Shown: positions 23,801-38,741 of the stretch, piece after piece
Layout: the number at the start of each line of letters is the position of its first letter
Numbering within the stretch: position 1 is the stretch's first letter
From: Phorcus lineatus
Taxonomy: Eukaryota; Mollusca; Gastropoda; Trochida; Trochidae
Assembly (NCBI GenBank): GCA_921293015.1
Contig: OV121091.1
Span: 11,561,755-11,625,754, forward strand
Direction of reading: 5' to 3'
DNA length: 64,000 bases
Made by a program: the position numbers and the translations under genes
Notes under the pieces: model-generated
The model's database searches: none
Seen by the model: the letters and a program-made list of their open reading frames with translations, nothing else
What the model was told of the DNA's origin: nothing

Positions 23801-25387
23801 ACATTTCATATTTTGTTTGAGATACATACTCATAACATCAAATGTATGATCGAACATCGAATATTAGTTTTTTGTCCGATCATATTTTGTCTTTGTTTCT
23901 CGACTAATGAAGGTTGACCTCTCAAATGTTTAATTTCTAAACCTACTAACATTAGATGCACCCATTTTTTAATAAAAGCATTCATAACATCAAAAAGGTT
24001 CAGTCCTTACAGAGTAGGTTGATTCAATCAGGGAAATTATTTCGTAGATGGATCATCATGTGGAATAATGAATTTTAAGCTTATCAATAACATCAAATGG
24101 CATATGACTCTCCTATGATCTTTTTCCATCACAATACCGTTTGCTCGCCGAGGGCTACAAAGACGTCATTCTAACGTTGAAAAGATTACTGTCTTGTCGA
24201 GGGCTTTCCTATACAGCTGTAACCAGCAAGTCGGTACACTTCAATTATCCTCTTCAAAAGATTATGGAGACACAAGGCTAATAAGCTAACCAAGCATAAC
24301 TGAAATTATCAACAGTTCATACTTTTAAGGCAGAACCTTTCTAAGTCAGTGACGTCTATAAAGGCATTATTTGATCTATATTTTTTAATAAAAATGCAAA
24401 GTCAATCACTTTGATAAGGAAGACAGCTTTTCAGATAGAAGTATACTACGTATATTGATTCATATATGAATTCATTTCTTAAGACTGTCATTCGTTTTAT
24501 GACAGAGCAGAACAGGATTTGAATTTTCGTAATTCGCATAAGTGATATAGGGAACAATAAGGTAAATTATATAACAGTAGCATATTAAATGTATATGTAT
24601 ACAAAATGAAATTAGATGACATACAGATAGACTTATTTTATTAGTTTTTTTATACAGAAATAAAAAAACACCCAAAGACCTTAAGGAGATGTACTTTTTT
24701 AACTGACGGATATTTACAATAATATGAAGGTTAATATATTATAATATAATTATGATAGTAGGGACAGAAAAAAATTAAATTGAATTCGTCAGGATTCGGA
24801 GATATTACAAAGTTTACAAGTTCTTTTTTTTTATCAATACAACTCCACCCACAATTTTCAATTGGTAATCTATAGTTTGACGGTGTGAAGCGGATAAGCC
24901 AAATTCGTAGATTGGTAAGACGTTAAAAAAGATAGGGGTTTCCTTTATGGATATTCTAGTATTTTGCCTTTGCTGAATCAATTTAGGAAGCAGTTTACGT
25001 TTGAAGAAATTGTACCATAAGAACTCATTTGATAGAGGATTTTAAAGTAAGCAAACCTTTTGAAGTTTGATACTGCCATACATAAACCTGTTTCCCATAA
25101 CATTCCTTCAATCAAATTAATCAAATTGAAACCGAATCAAGAGTTGACATTTTTTAAGGTATACATAAGCACCTACATTTTATACGATGATTTGTGAGGG
25201 CATTAGTGCTATGTTTGGTAAGATATGAAAGACACTTTCTTATTTACTATTTTTTTTACTATATGTAAGTACAATATGATAAATGAAAGTGATAATCCTT
25301 GAAATTCGAAAACACTTTGTGATTACTTGGGGGAAACTTATTTGTGTTTTAAACGACGACTACATGTTGATGTCTATACACTGTACG
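17831..25387. other. long gene-free A+T-rich stretch
   Basis: About 7.5 kb with no supported exon, RNA gene or intact element. Local oddities are TTAACC/TTAACT runs near 18644-18660, a small hairpin around CTGCAGGA/TCCTGCA at 19108-19129, and long A+T-rich sections from 22.4 to 24.8 kb. The short open frames scattered here are dominated by A+T-driven residues and show no domain. Confidence 0.45.
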
Positions 25388-25438
25388 TTCTAGAAAGTTT
25401 CTATAGACGTTCTAGATATTTTCTAGAAATTTCTAGAA
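25388..25438. promoter_or_regulatory. heat-shock-element array
   Basis: TTCTAGAAATTTCTAGAA (25421-25438) is four perfectly spaced alternating TTC/GAA units, the optimal arrangement for trimeric heat-shock factor. A further TTCTAGAA lies at 25388-25395 and a degenerate TTCTAGAT at 25410-25417. No gene start is recognisable within about 0.5 kb on either side, so the target is unknown. It may serve an unrecognised exon, or be a chance product of A+T-rich palindromic sequence. Confidence 0.5.
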
Positions 25439-28400
25439 AAGGGGACTTTGTTTCTGGGCGTAGTGTACCTGCTTAAATGGAAATTGTCAGTGTACAATAA
25501 CTTCGCATTATGCACCTTTATTCTCCAACATGGCATGTAGAAATCAAAATAGCGTTAGGTGATTTTCTCTATTTCTACGTCTGATGGACAGTGAATACAG
25601 ACAAGAATCTAAAAATGAGATAGTTTTAGAAATCAAAGTTAAAGACATTAACATTAATTCCAAAGGGTATTGAGATAAAAGGAATACAAAAAATCTAAGG
25701 AGTCAACATCATTTGATTTTTGTACTGAATAAAGTGTTTGCTTTTTGCCTGAAATTTACCAAATCAATGAGATTCAGTGATTTTTGCATTTTATTGACCC
25801 ATGTTAATTTAGATAATCTAGCTAGCTAAACACTAGACATAGTTTGAGAGTTTGTCTTGTATATTAGAACCTTCAGAGATATTGCCATATGTTATTCAAA
25901 GCTTGAAAATTACTTTCCAGGCAATTGAAACATCGATAAAGACAAAGGATAATTTTTTTATATATACATGTGTTTTCAAATATGCTGTTGGTCTCTCTCA
26001 CTTGTTCGATATATTCCTGTCGACTTTCTTTCTTCAGAGTAATACACTTACTGTAACAAACATGTATATATTACAAAGGTTGTTTTGTGAGTAGGTTGGA
26101 TCATCCTACATATATCTCTTATAACACCCCAGTCTTCCTTATTCTTTTAGTCAGGTACATAAATGGTCTTGCTCTTAACAAAAGTGATGATGGAAAAAAT
26201 GATTGAAATGTAAGGAAACTGAAATTAAATACCATGGTTATCATACATCACAACTGCCCAAAAGCACAATGGGACTGTTTGTTTTGATACATATTCCACT
26301 CCACCAGAATGCGTTTCTGGTTTGAGTGAGAGACATGGCTCTTGAAATGCAGTAGAGAAATATTATCTTTATAGTTTTCATGTTCTTAATGTAATGACCA
26401 AAACAGTTATTATAGTCTTTTTCAGCGTTTATAACCTAATTTCGTGATTATCTTGCTTACTCTGCTGTACCAGGGTGCCTCTGATTTATCATTTTTAAAA
26501 GATGTTTTTACATTTGTATTTGTACTTGTTTTGGAAACATTTGTAGATTTATTTAACAGCAATATCACATTCGTTGACCTTCAGATAATGTATGGTAAGT
26601 TATCATTCTTTACAAATACAGATATATATATATATAATTGAGAAATACTTTTTATCGGAAGAGTATGTGAAAATCATAGGTCAGTCTGGTTAAAAGAAGT
26701 TTTGAGGTAACACATTTGGGTGGTATCTTTCGAAATGATTTAAATAGGTTTTCTTAAATGTGATCATACTGATTTGAATGAAAATATTCTAAATAATGTC
26801 ATTATTGAAATTCTACTTGCCATATGAAATATTGCTATAAACATTTACGATTATTATTCATCATTTTTAAAAGACATCTATATCTTAACGCCAAAAAAAT
26901 ATGCAGAGATTAGGTGATTTTTTTCATATCAACTTGATGATCAGGTCAGAAAAGATGTTCAAGGCTCTATAAAAAAGAGGAAAAACAAGCACTGTATTTT
27001 TCTTTGAATCTGAAGGTGACACTTTGTTTGAGAGGGGAAAAAAGGAATACTTATTCAAGTATAAGAAATATAAAACGTGCTTAACAAAACATGTTATGTA
27101 GTCAGTTAAGAAAATACAGAGTTTGAAATAGAGAATTGACCTCATTTCATGAATACTTGTGTCCATGAGAGAGTATATACTAAAATTTCATATTACTTGA
27201 GTTATAATTTGATTCAATTTGTTCTAATTCCAACTTAGTTTATCGGAAAAGATTTAAAATGATATATTACATGATCATGTGACATTTCAGTTGCTACAGG
27301 CAAACGGTTTTCGATTTCATTGACGATAATAGAACTTCAACCGCTGATATTTTCATTTAAAAAAAAGAAATAGGTTATTTCCTATGCCAGATATTTGTTC
27401 AACTTTTCAAGACATTCTAACCTTTATACACTCGAATACGTCCACAATGAATTTCAAATATTTTTGTCTTTATTTCACGAAATCATGGAGCAAGTGAATA
27501 GGATCATACAAATCAAACAAGATAATCATTAAAAAAAATATAAGGTAAAAAAAATATTGATTGAAACGCCAATGTCGTTGTTCAAACAAAGGGATGTTAC
27601 CTGTCATATAAAAAGCTTAATATAGAAGGTACTGTTACATAACATTGCAAATTTATGTAACCGCATTGTTAATAATGAAAGAAAACAACAAATATAATAT
27701 TTCTAATCTCATACAAACAAATGGAAAACTCCCCGTAAGGGCAGCTTTGAAGGCGATCTAAATAAAAAAAAAATAATTAAAAAAGAGTGCTTGAAATCGA
27801 TAAACCTCATGAATTCATGCTGCTTTTAAATACAGGAATGAAATTAATGAAAAACTATATCGAATTTGAAAAGTATCCCTGCTCTATCATGCTCAAGGTA
27901 TTCATGACATATTACAGAACAGTACTGATTCTTTAATTGTACATGGCTTTAGAATCTGACAAAGATTTTAACGTTCTTTATGAATGGATGAAACTTTGTC
28001 AAAAATATCCATGTCAACCTTGAGGAATTGAAGATATGATTAATTTTGTTAAGGTATTTTATGAATAGATTAAAATGTTGTTTTTTTCAAAACATATTAG
28101 AATGAGAACATCTTCCAAAGACGGAGTAAGATCTGAATGGAAGGTAACGCAACGGTTGCACGGGCAAACCTGTAATATTGCAACCAGTTCTGTTCACAAG
28201 GATTCGTCTATTTCTTTCAGTGGATACCTGTTGACGTGACCAGGACCTCTCTTAACACAGCAACTATAACTAAGGCTAACCTTATCTTCGAATCTTTAAC
28301 ATTCACTTAATTCTACCGTAGCGTTTTGTTCAACAGAACCTACATTACGTGACAACTCAGTACTGCATAGACTGTCAGTTTACCGTAGTGTCTCACCAAG

Positions 28401-28919
28401 GTTTCGTAACAACTCGACAGATGCTCCACTACGTCTTTGCGGTAATTGAGATCAGTTTATGTTATGAAAAGTGTGTGCTTTGTGGTCGAAAATCGGACAA
28501 AATACCATTCTATAACAACGTAACCTAAACCCCTTTGAATTAAGCGTGATGTCTAGTAAAAAAATTCCAGTTGTCCAATATTTTGATCATTAATATCGAA
28601 TATTAAGTTTTTGTGATATTAGAATGTGAGCGTATTGTTTGCAAATGAGTTTATATTCATTGCAGTTCACAATGTAGACGCACTGTAGAAGTCTAGTGTT
28701 TGACCGAAAGCGGAATGAACACTAATTAGATTTCATATTTTTGATGTTGTTGATTAGGGTTGAAGCTATGTTTTAGTGGATAGATGATGCAATCTTTCCA
28801 AAACTCACTTTTACACAATCATAAATTCCAGTGTGCATGTTTACCCAACTTATTTACCTAAATCTGATATTTTGAAATAATCTAAACATTATGAAGTGAA
28901 TGTCAATCTAAAATAATGA
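25439..28919. other. gene-free stretch with one GC-richer patch
   Basis: A+T-rich DNA containing a (TA)n run near 26620-26636. The patch 28130-28460 is clearly less A+T-rich than its surroundings and contains an acceptor-like TATTTCTTTCAG at 28209-28220, followed by 29 open codons (WIPVDVTRTSLNTATITKA at the start) to a TAA at 28308-28310. The minus strand is also open nearby. Neither is convincing enough to call an exon. Confidence 0.35.
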
Positions 28920-31900
28920 AAAGTGCAGTCTCAATCCAATGTTACACTATACAAATAGAATAAAACATCTCTATATTTGTACAACAAAGACTTTCATGAC
29001 ACAATCAATATCAATAATTCTCACCAAGCATTTGAGAAATGTAGGATTCATGTCCAAATATGACAGTTTTAGAAATTCTGTTTACTCAAGTGTGGGTTTA
29101 ATGAATCCAGTTCATATTTTTGTCTAACAGACACATTGAAACGTTAGATGCTGTTTATAAAATTGTTTATTCATCAAACAAATGAATTACCCTGTTTCTG
29201 AGTTTTTGTTTGGATATTCTTTAATGTCACATACAAACATAACCATCGTTCCAATTGATATTGAATGAAGGTCAAATGAATGCATCATGCCATTGTAGCA
29301 TCAAATATTTTTAAAAAAATTCTTCTCTTGATTGGATCTACATTTAATACTTTCATTTGCTAATGTCGCCTTTAGGTCGCATTCATTCATCTTCATGAAT
29401 GTGCATGTTACTAAGAAGGGTTCTCAAATGGACGTTTATTATCACTTTTAGTGACCAGACTGGTAAAATGTTATATTTGAAAAATATATTTCAGATTTGA
29501 TATAAGATTTGAGAAAGTTCGTCATCTTTAAGACATACAGAGGAACATAAATGAAGACATTTGATATAGGATTTTTGAAAGTTCGTCATCGTCAGACATA
29601 CAGATAAATATAGATGAAGAAACGACTAAATCTTTTGAATTTGAATTACTTTTCAGTTAGATAAGTGTTGTTCCACTTGTGATAAAACCCAGTCAAGTAC
29701 ACAATTGAAAACAGACATATAGAGAGTTAAATAGTTTTGGTTTGGAAAGAAACGTCAATGAAAGTGTTCACTATCTTTCAGTATTTGCACTGACATCATG
29801 TTTAACTTTTTGTGGTCACTACCTGTTATAAGTCCAAAAGATGTCATTTTACAATGACTGACTTATTTTTACATTTGTCAATTAACATCTACTTTCGAGT
29901 TAAATACTAATTTATATACATTTAAGATGTCAAAATATTCAAATTCATAAAGTATTTCAAATAACAGACATACAAAGAACTACAACAACAACAAATATCA
30001 TGTTTATCTTGATGATGGTTTTGCGTACCTCTGTTTGTTCCAAGTTAAATGTAAAATAGAAAGAAAATATATACATAACAATTCTAAAAAATGGAGGTTT
30101 GCAAGAATTAAAAAAAGCATTAGTCCTTGACTCAATATATATGGTAAACGATTACTTTTCGCATGTGTCATTTAATAATGAACTTAGGACCAGGATGAAG
30201 TATACTTATGAAATTGGAAAAAATTAGTGATGAGTCTTGTCAAGGGAAGTCGTTTATTAAGTGTCGTTCTCATGAATGGAGTCAAGAGAAAATGACAAAG
30301 TGGGATCTCAAACCTTTACAATAGCATGACTATTTTGTCACAGGAAGAATGAAGCCTCATTTAATAATGGGTCGTGTTTGCTACTTGCAGCTGCGACAAT
30401 TGTATCCATTTTGTCAACCAAAAAATTATAACTGATTTAATCTTGTTAATTCTAAAAACATTTTCTTCTTAAAGGGTAAAGCAGAAAAAGGAAATTCATG
30501 GTTTGATAACTTCTTTATTGCAAAAGATGCGACGTTTCGGTGTAGATACTAACACCGTTATCAGGAAAGTGATACTGAATGTTACAACACTATGGTTATA
30601 TACATAACATATGTTTATAATCACTGTGAAATGAACAATGGAAAGACTTTTCCAAATTCTCAGAATAATATTACAATATGAAAAATATGTTATGTTATCA
30701 TCAACGTTAATGTTTATTGTTTAACCGCAGTTAAATAATTGTTACAATGAAAGCTTGTTACAATGAAATGTTTGTCATTTCATATTGTCATCGATAACAT
30801 GTTAGTGCATTAGTTTCATGAAAAAGTCCTAATAACGAAATGCCATAACATTATCCCTTAAGAATGTAACCTCTAAAATAATATGTATATTATTATAGTA
30901 TGTAATATGAATATGTTTTAATCAGAAATGATAAGGCAGAGTATTCGTTTTAAGTCTGTATTCTAGCTGCAATGAATTCCCTAATGATTTAAATCACCTA
31001 TTGTCATGCCAAAATAGGAGAATTTTTTATTTTAGGTGAACGGTTAACGGAGTCTCAATCTTGATCATATTAACCTTTTTCGAATAACAAATCAAAAGAC
31101 TTAATCGATGAATTGTCATTGCATATGGATTCTATCAGTATTGAAAAAAGTTCTTCTGGTGGATATATTGAAATTGCTAAAAACGTTCCTACAGTGTTAA
31201 CTTGGGAGAAAATTCGATTTGAAACTGATTCATCTTTATGAAATGGAAAGGACAGTCAATTTGAATTCAAGTGTTGTCTTCAAGTATAGAGACTTGCATT
31301 TGGGAGAATATCTTTTTTTTAAAAAAAACATGCCTCCTTGTAGGCTTCACTATAAAAAACGCTTAAAACATCATAAATCTTGCATTTTTAAAACTTTTTC
31401 ATTTCACCGGAATTGTTATGTTGAAGTTTTGATTTTGGAAAGATATCAAAAGAGAGTATAAGTTCCCTTCTTCTGTAAATGTTTTATGATGTGATTATTT
31501 TCTCCTTTGTCTAGCTGATGAACCAAGAGAAAATTAGTATTAACAAATGCAAATCATTGGGATTACTGTCAGTTTAACAAATAAATACTGTTCTTTTATG
31601 TATTATTCTGGAATCAAATGGCGCATATAACACCATGTTTTAAAAGTGAAAATTGATAATGTTTGCAGCCAGATGCTTATATTTAATTTCGGAATTAAGG
31701 TGTGATATTTAAATAAGTAGTTAATAAACTAGTCTAGCTTCATCGCTTCTATTACACTTGTCATATGATATGGCCTTGGGATTTGTCATACTTTTTAACA
31801 AGAATTAAATAATGAAATCAAATTACACATGAAAAAAGGAATCGAACTAAAGAACATATACCATCAATCAGAAATGTTTTGTTGAACATTAAGAGAGTTT

Positions 31901-34500
31901 AATGTTTAAATGTCCATATAAATTATTTTCAGATTAACTGTTTTGTTTAGTTATTCAACTATTATCACACAAATTGGAAGCGAAACATTGTTTAGGACTT
32001 ATATTACAAAACTCATTTCAAGAAGTCAACTAAGTTTAGTTGTTGATTTTTATCACATTTTGCCTTCGTACATTATGAAATAAAACACAAACTAAAGAGG
32101 AAATGGCACTAATGTGTGGTAAAAACAACTGCATGGCATGTCTGTGTCCTGTTGAAATTGAATGTACAATCACACCTAATGTCATAATAAAATGTAGGTT
32201 ATAATTGTTCATTAAAAACAGGTTATATCAATGAGTGATTGTCCATGTCAATTCATGTCAACTAAAGATAGGGAGGGGTGTTAGAAAGCAAAGCTTTGCT
32301 CTCGTCTTTATCTTCATTACGCATTAATCACCAAATCAGCGAAGCTTTTACAGTGTTCAAATATAAAATAATAATCTGTTACTATGTTTTGCATTAACTA
32401 ATGACGCTTGAAATTTCATTGGATGGACTAAGCAAAACAATGTGTTTGTTAACTATTGTTCAGGATAATTGAATATGAAAATCCCATTATCATAAGTAAA
32501 ACACTTTTGAAATCTGGTAACTCTTCTGTTATAAGTCAGAAAGAAATCTCTCGGTTTAACTGATTTAACAAAATTAAGAGTTTTAGAAAGTTAAATTTGA
32601 CAAAACATTCTCTGAACAAAGTGGATGTGTCAAAATGCAGTTATGTGATAAACTATGTGATTTTATTTTTTAAAACCCCACTTGAGAGATATTAAATAAT
32701 TAAAAAACAACCCATTTTAATGTTAATTTACGAAGAAGTTATTGGATATTTCTTTTCCCCTGAGGTGGAAAATTAATGAAAGGTCAGAGACCATAATTAA
32801 AACATGGAAAAATAAGAAAGATATTAAATTAACTATAAAAATTCGTACACTTAACAATCAATTTTAAGTGATATTTAAGAGTTGTTTAATTTCTCAAATA
32901 CTTTGAATGAAAATGCTGAGATAATTTTTTTACCAATTTCTAAGGAAAACATTTGTTTTTAATAATGGAGACGTTGTCCACACGTATCGAGACTGTATAA
33001 GTTTTCAAAGCACAAACATCATGCAAGAGAATACTTTATTTTGTCTAAAAAAGGAAAAATAGACAAAAGAGATAGAACAGCTGCATCAATCTATATTTTT
33101 GCCAGGGTAAAGCAGCCGTTCAATTTTTAAATCTTCCAGACACAAAACCACTTTTATTTCAGCACATAATGTAAATCAAGGCAGTCTTAAAACGTACAGA
33201 CACTGAAGATTTCGTATTTCCGATGTACATTCAATATCACATAATCATTGTTAACATGTTTATTTATCGATATTTCAATTATTGATATTAAACTGCAATT
33301 TGAACACTCAGGCCATCCTTAAAGAAGTCCAGAAATTTGTTTTGAACAGTAAGCGTTTCTACAGATTGTAAGTTGATTTCTCTGAAAGTTTCTCATTAGA
33401 ATTTTTGTATTATATAACTTTCTATGTTACATAAATGTTGTTATAATCTTTCATTTTGTTAACACTTGGGAAAAAAGGTTTTATGTGACGGTTTTAATTT
33501 ACTATCAATTTTACTATTAACAAACCCATAGAATTTGATGTTCCATTTTACTATATCTCATTTTTATATATGAAATAAATATTAGCTTGCATCAATTGAT
33601 GTAGCTTTTATATTTTAAATTAGTCATTTGTAAAGGTTTGTGTTAAAATAGTTTAATAAGAACACCCTAGGTTACATTACTTCAATTATTAGATAACGTT
33701 ACAAAATAAGGCAAAGAAATGGAGGAACTCGAGCTCATCTGTCAAATGAAACAGTCGTTAGTCAATACTTCTGATATTAATATTAATTCTCTGTCGTTCA
33801 TTATTAACCTTCAGCAATTTGTCAATGGAACATAATGTGTTTTAATATAGAAGTTACGACATTTTAAGATATTCCATAACATGGATTAATCATTGGTGCC
33901 TGGGAATTTGATTAATTATGTTTTCAATAATACAAACCTCAAAATGTAGGTAAGGATTGACGTTGTTTTACACTCCAAAATATTGCGTTTATTTCCGGGT
34001 ATCGAATTTACTTCTCTAATCAATAATAAGATATATAATAATATAAATAAAAAGATAAGTTTCATCAATACCAATTTCAGTGTTCAAAACGACTGATTAT
34101 AAAACATATCATTTGAGTCTACTCAAATGATGGGATAGCTTTAACATTTGAATAACAATAGTAGGTAATGTGAATAATCAGTATTAATGCTGACACAATT
34201 TTTTTTTCTAAAAACCACAATTTCAGCAATTTAAGAATTTAACCATTCCGTTAATGAATAATGTGTGGTTTTACAGATTATCTCTCTTGATCTATTGTTA
34301 AAGTTCTTTAAAAAAAAAAGTTGTGTTCGTATATGGTAGTTTGTGGAGACAGATTACCATTGATATGTGATATTTTGTCACTGGCCAAGATATACAATGA
34401 AGATGTAATAAAATTTTGTTTTTCAAGAGATTTGTAGCATTTTACGAAATCAAAAAATCGATGATAAAAAGTTCCTGAAGTGAATTTTTTTTAAAGTCTG
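28920..34500. repeat. diverged segmental repeat, copy A
   Basis: First of three direct copies of a non-coding unit of about 6 kb. Anchors shared with copy B are: CACAATCAATATCAATAATT then CACCAAGCATTT (29000) against CACAATCAATGTTTATAACT and CACCAAGCATTT (35252); TTATCATCAACGTTAATG (30695) against TTATCATCAACATTAATG (35963); ATTCTATCAGTA (31129) against the same at 36409; and AAATGAAACAGTC..AGTCAAT (33746) against 39294. Copy A begins inside the unit, lacking about the first 0.6 kb. It carries a private insertion at about 30440-30615. No frame is conserved among copies, so the unit does not look protein-coding. Boundaries are approximate. Confidence 0.65.
30440..30615 (-). mobile_element. probable Penelope-like 3'-end fragment inserted in repeat copy A
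   Basis: Absent from the matching place in copy B (just before 35874), so it inserted after the duplication. The minus strand holds CTGATAA (30564-30558), CGGTGT (30557-30552), an eight-base loop, ACACCG (30543-30538) and AAACGTC, then GCAATAAAGAAG. This matches the CTGATGA-stem-GAAAC layout found at the 3' side of the Penelope-like element at 55.9 kb. No endonuclease or reverse-transcriptase remnant is visible beside it, so it would be a solo terminal piece. Confidence 0.4.
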
Positions 34501-37500
34501 AAGTTTGCTTTAAGAAATATCTTTTAAAGGGATTTCCGATTTTCAGATAAGAGTCAACATTGAGTGCGATAAAATTCGCATCACAGATTTACTAAACTTT
34601 ATGAATAATTCAAAATAATTTTAGAGTCGAAATTTTGAAGTGATGAATTCCGGTGACGCGAAGCATGCTCATATATGCAATAAGTTTAACCAAGTTTAAC
34701 ATTCCTCTAAGACGTGACATTGAATGTTGTATAATGAGTCCCTTGAGGGGGTCTTCATGTTGACATTGATTAAAACCACAAGCTCGTGAACCTGAAATCT
34801 TAGAAGGCTTATTTGATTGGCACTTTATATGTATTTTGATTTATAGTGCAGATGTGATCATGCACACATACTGTGAGGAAGCTTGAGTGTTTGAGTAAAT
34901 TCATTTTGAAGCTCACAATCCCGCTTGAATTTAAACACTACTTTATTGTTCAATTAAGGTATAAACTGGTCCATTACTATTTGAAAATCGGTCAAAAATG
35001 ATGTTCAAACATACTTATTCATATCAAATTAGAAGCCATATGCTTATTTGTTTTTACTTCAAGTTCAAATCACTATTTCACGCTTCTGTTTTATTACAAA
35101 TACAAAATACATCGTACATTTAAATAACCATAAAGCTGATATTAAAAGGTGACACGCCTTCAAATACAATCTCAATTCTATCTTCAATTCAACAAATGAT
35201 ATGTAACAATACTTTCTGTATTTATTCAGTATTGAGACTCTCATGTCACAATCAATGTTTATAACTTTCACCAAGCATTTTATGATGTTGGATCAGATTC
35301 AAGCTACTTTACCACATTCGAGTTATGATGTTTACTTAGCGGTCAGTAAAGTGAATCCAATCATCTTATGCAAAATATTTGCTTCAACTTTAGCACTTTA
35401 AAAAGGGGATAACATTGACACTTTTAACTTTAAATAGTTTTGTTCTCTTTGATTCCCCCTATTTAAATACCTTGTTGGAGAGTTAATTTTGATGAGAGCA
35501 AATTTACGGATATACATGTTCTTTAATCTGGAAAAGCGACAAACTGATAAAATGGGTGCTTAATAATGGCAGTAGGAGCTTCCAACGTTACCTTCCCTAG
35601 TCAAAGAACAATACGAAAACGTTACCAAATTATGGGGATGTTATTGTGTTCTTTAACATATTTTACTTTTAGCTCGTGTAAATCTTCGTATTGACGCTAA
35701 TGCTTTTAAATTGACGATTTAATAATTCAATAATCAATTACTATAATGGACGCTTGTTAGAATTAACCAAAATACCATCCCAAGCACAGAAATATCAAAA
35801 TGATAACATAATCACTATCCTCTTTAAAAAAAGTAATTATCTTTACTCTTTAGCAGGTACTTCAACTCAAATGAACAATTGAAAGACGTGGCAAATTCGG
35901 AGAGCGTTTTTGTAAGGATAAACATATTTAACACCATTTTCATTTACCTTAGGTAAATTATATTATCATCAACATTAATGCTTGATTATTGTCAAATCAA
36001 CTGCAGTTTGATAACGAATTTAATGGACGCTTTATGCAAATTACGCACATTTTAGCTCAATTATATTTAATAAAGTCCTTAAAACATATGATATACCCTT
36101 CACAACACACAATGTCATAATAAGAATATGATTAATATCGTCATTTAAAAGTTCCCATTCTTTACTTTTCATCATTCCAAAGACATCCTAACTTTAAACT
36201 CAACTTGTCAGATCAATTGTGAGATACATAGCATTCCGTATTCTGGTTGCAGTGCAGCAGCCTCTTTCAGATTTAAACCACTTTTCGTCATGTCAATATA
36301 AAGAACATTTTTAAATTTAAGTTAATCGATTAAAATCTGACCTTAATCTTGACTATATTATCGAATATTAAATCAGCAGACTAAATGAATGAATTGTCAT
36401 GCATTTGAATTCTATCAGTACTAAATAAAAGTCCTTTTCTTAAATATTCAAATTATTAGAAAGTTGTCCATTGTAAATTTGGGAGGCAAATCTACTTTGA
36501 AATTGATTCAACGTTTTGAAATAGAGGATCTATCGATTTGGATTCAATTGTTGCTTTCACGTTAAGTTTTACGTAGACAATAATCAAATCGTGAAAAATG
36601 CTTCTATGTAAGTGTCATTTTTTGTAGCCACTCTTTCAAATTCATATATTTTGCATTTTTTTAACAATTGCATTTACGGGAGTCATCATTGTGTAGATTA
36701 ATTTTTGAAAATTTATTGAGAAACTTTGATAATTTGATTAACCTGTAGTCGTTTATTACAGGACTGTTAGATTTCAATACAAACTATCTACTTAATTTAG
36801 TTGCTGAACGGAGGAGAAATGTAACTAACGTTTAGGTTCGAATGAATATCAGTTAACTTTAGTTTAAAGGAAGAAAGACTGGTATTGAAAACAAAAAACT
36901 CATTTAATATCATTTTTTAAAAGTGAAATGACAATTCCCATTTTCGTTGCATTGTTATTGTATTTATGACTTGTGGAGATAAGGTATCGATATTCACGCT
37001 TAATTATTCACAGTTTGGTTTTAAATAAAATTTCAATGACAGGGTCACGTGTTATTACCTTGAAATTATTATTGAGTTATATCGAAAGGATAAACAATGA
37101 ATTCAAATTGCAAAAGAACAGGTCCCAGTCTTGATTAAATGGTAAAAAATTGAAAGTACTATCACACTTCGTGACATAATAGAATGATGGCTGACCACTA
37201 AATAACGAATTATGGCAATGAATGATTCACAATGTCATTCCATTTACGAAAATCAGAAGAGGTATTTGAAATCCACATTTTTCTCTCTCTCTTTTGTTTT
37301 CATGGCCACAAACGTAGCCTTTTTAGAGTTTGAATATAACAATAAAATGTGTCAATATGTTTGTTTTGACTAAAGACGATAGAAATTTCATTGATAATTT
37401 AAGAAAAATAGTGTGTAACTAATGTTGAAGATAATTAAATATCAAAGTCTCATCATAATAAACAGCACAGGTTTGAAATCTTGTAAGCTTTATAAGTCTA

Positions 37501-38741
37501 TTCTTCTACATATTTATTTTGTTAACCAAGGATAAATCTATAGGTTAACTCGTAACAGTTAAGAGTAATTTAAAAAATTATATTACGCTATTACATTATA
37601 TGATATCTTTGATTTTGGTGAAATTTACAGCTATTTCATTTACTTGATTTAATGAATAATACAAATAATTTAAAACACACTTGAGAGCTTTTTGATATCG
37701 TATTCATCAAAACCAACTTTTATTCTTATTCAATTGAGAACAAGACTTATCTATCAAGACATGTCTTGGATACTTACTCTTCTTTTGGGTTGAAAACGGG
37801 GATTTGAATAACATAATCTTCATGGTGTTATGAAAATTGATTCTTGTAATAAAATGATTTCTTGTAGAAAACAACTATGAAATAGAACCCATATTGGAAT
37901 AACAACAACAACTACAATAATAATACTTATGATAATAACATTAACAATGATAATTACCAGTAAGTTCACTAATGATCAAACATTTGATTTTGATATTATG
38001 AGATTGTTATTTCAAATGCATTGAATGGAAACGGAATTATCTATCATGATAGATGTACCCGTCTGAAGAACAAAGACACCTGCCCCAAGTTTTGTGATTG
38101 AATGTTCGTGAAGCACTAGCATCAGGCAAGAAAGTGCTCCTTTCTGTCCCTCAAAAAGAAAAAAAGAACTAAAACAAAAGTGATAAAGTAGCCTCATCAA
38201 TCTGATTTTCGCCAGTGTCCAGCGTTCAATGTTCAAAAGCATTCAGAAACAAACACCAAGTTGATTTAAAGAGGTTGTAAAGTTCTAGGCAATCTGTAAA
38301 TGTATAGATACTGAAGAAGTCATGTTTAAAATGTAAAATACATTACCAATACTGTTGCAAAAGCATGTCATTTAACCAGAAGCATTCAACTTTCAGCCAA
38401 ATGCTATTGAAATAGTTTCAGGTGATTGTCGAAATATTCATAATGTGAAGATGATGAAGGTTTGAGATGAAGATTTAATTTCAGATCAATTTAAATTGTG
38501 TATTTTCTGCAAAATGTTTTAAAAGGGATGTTAACATTAAAAAGTAAGTACAGATAAATGATAGATAATTAAAGAATTGAGAAAAAGGAAAGCTTTTCCA
38601 TTCTTCACTTCACTATATTATAATTGTTGTTTTGCAGTTTCGTTGAACTCTCATGCTTCGTGGTTTTGCCTGTTTAATCATAAGTTGTGCCTGTAGGTTT
38701 ATTTCTGTCATGATTACCTTCTAGTAAAACTTACGTAAATA

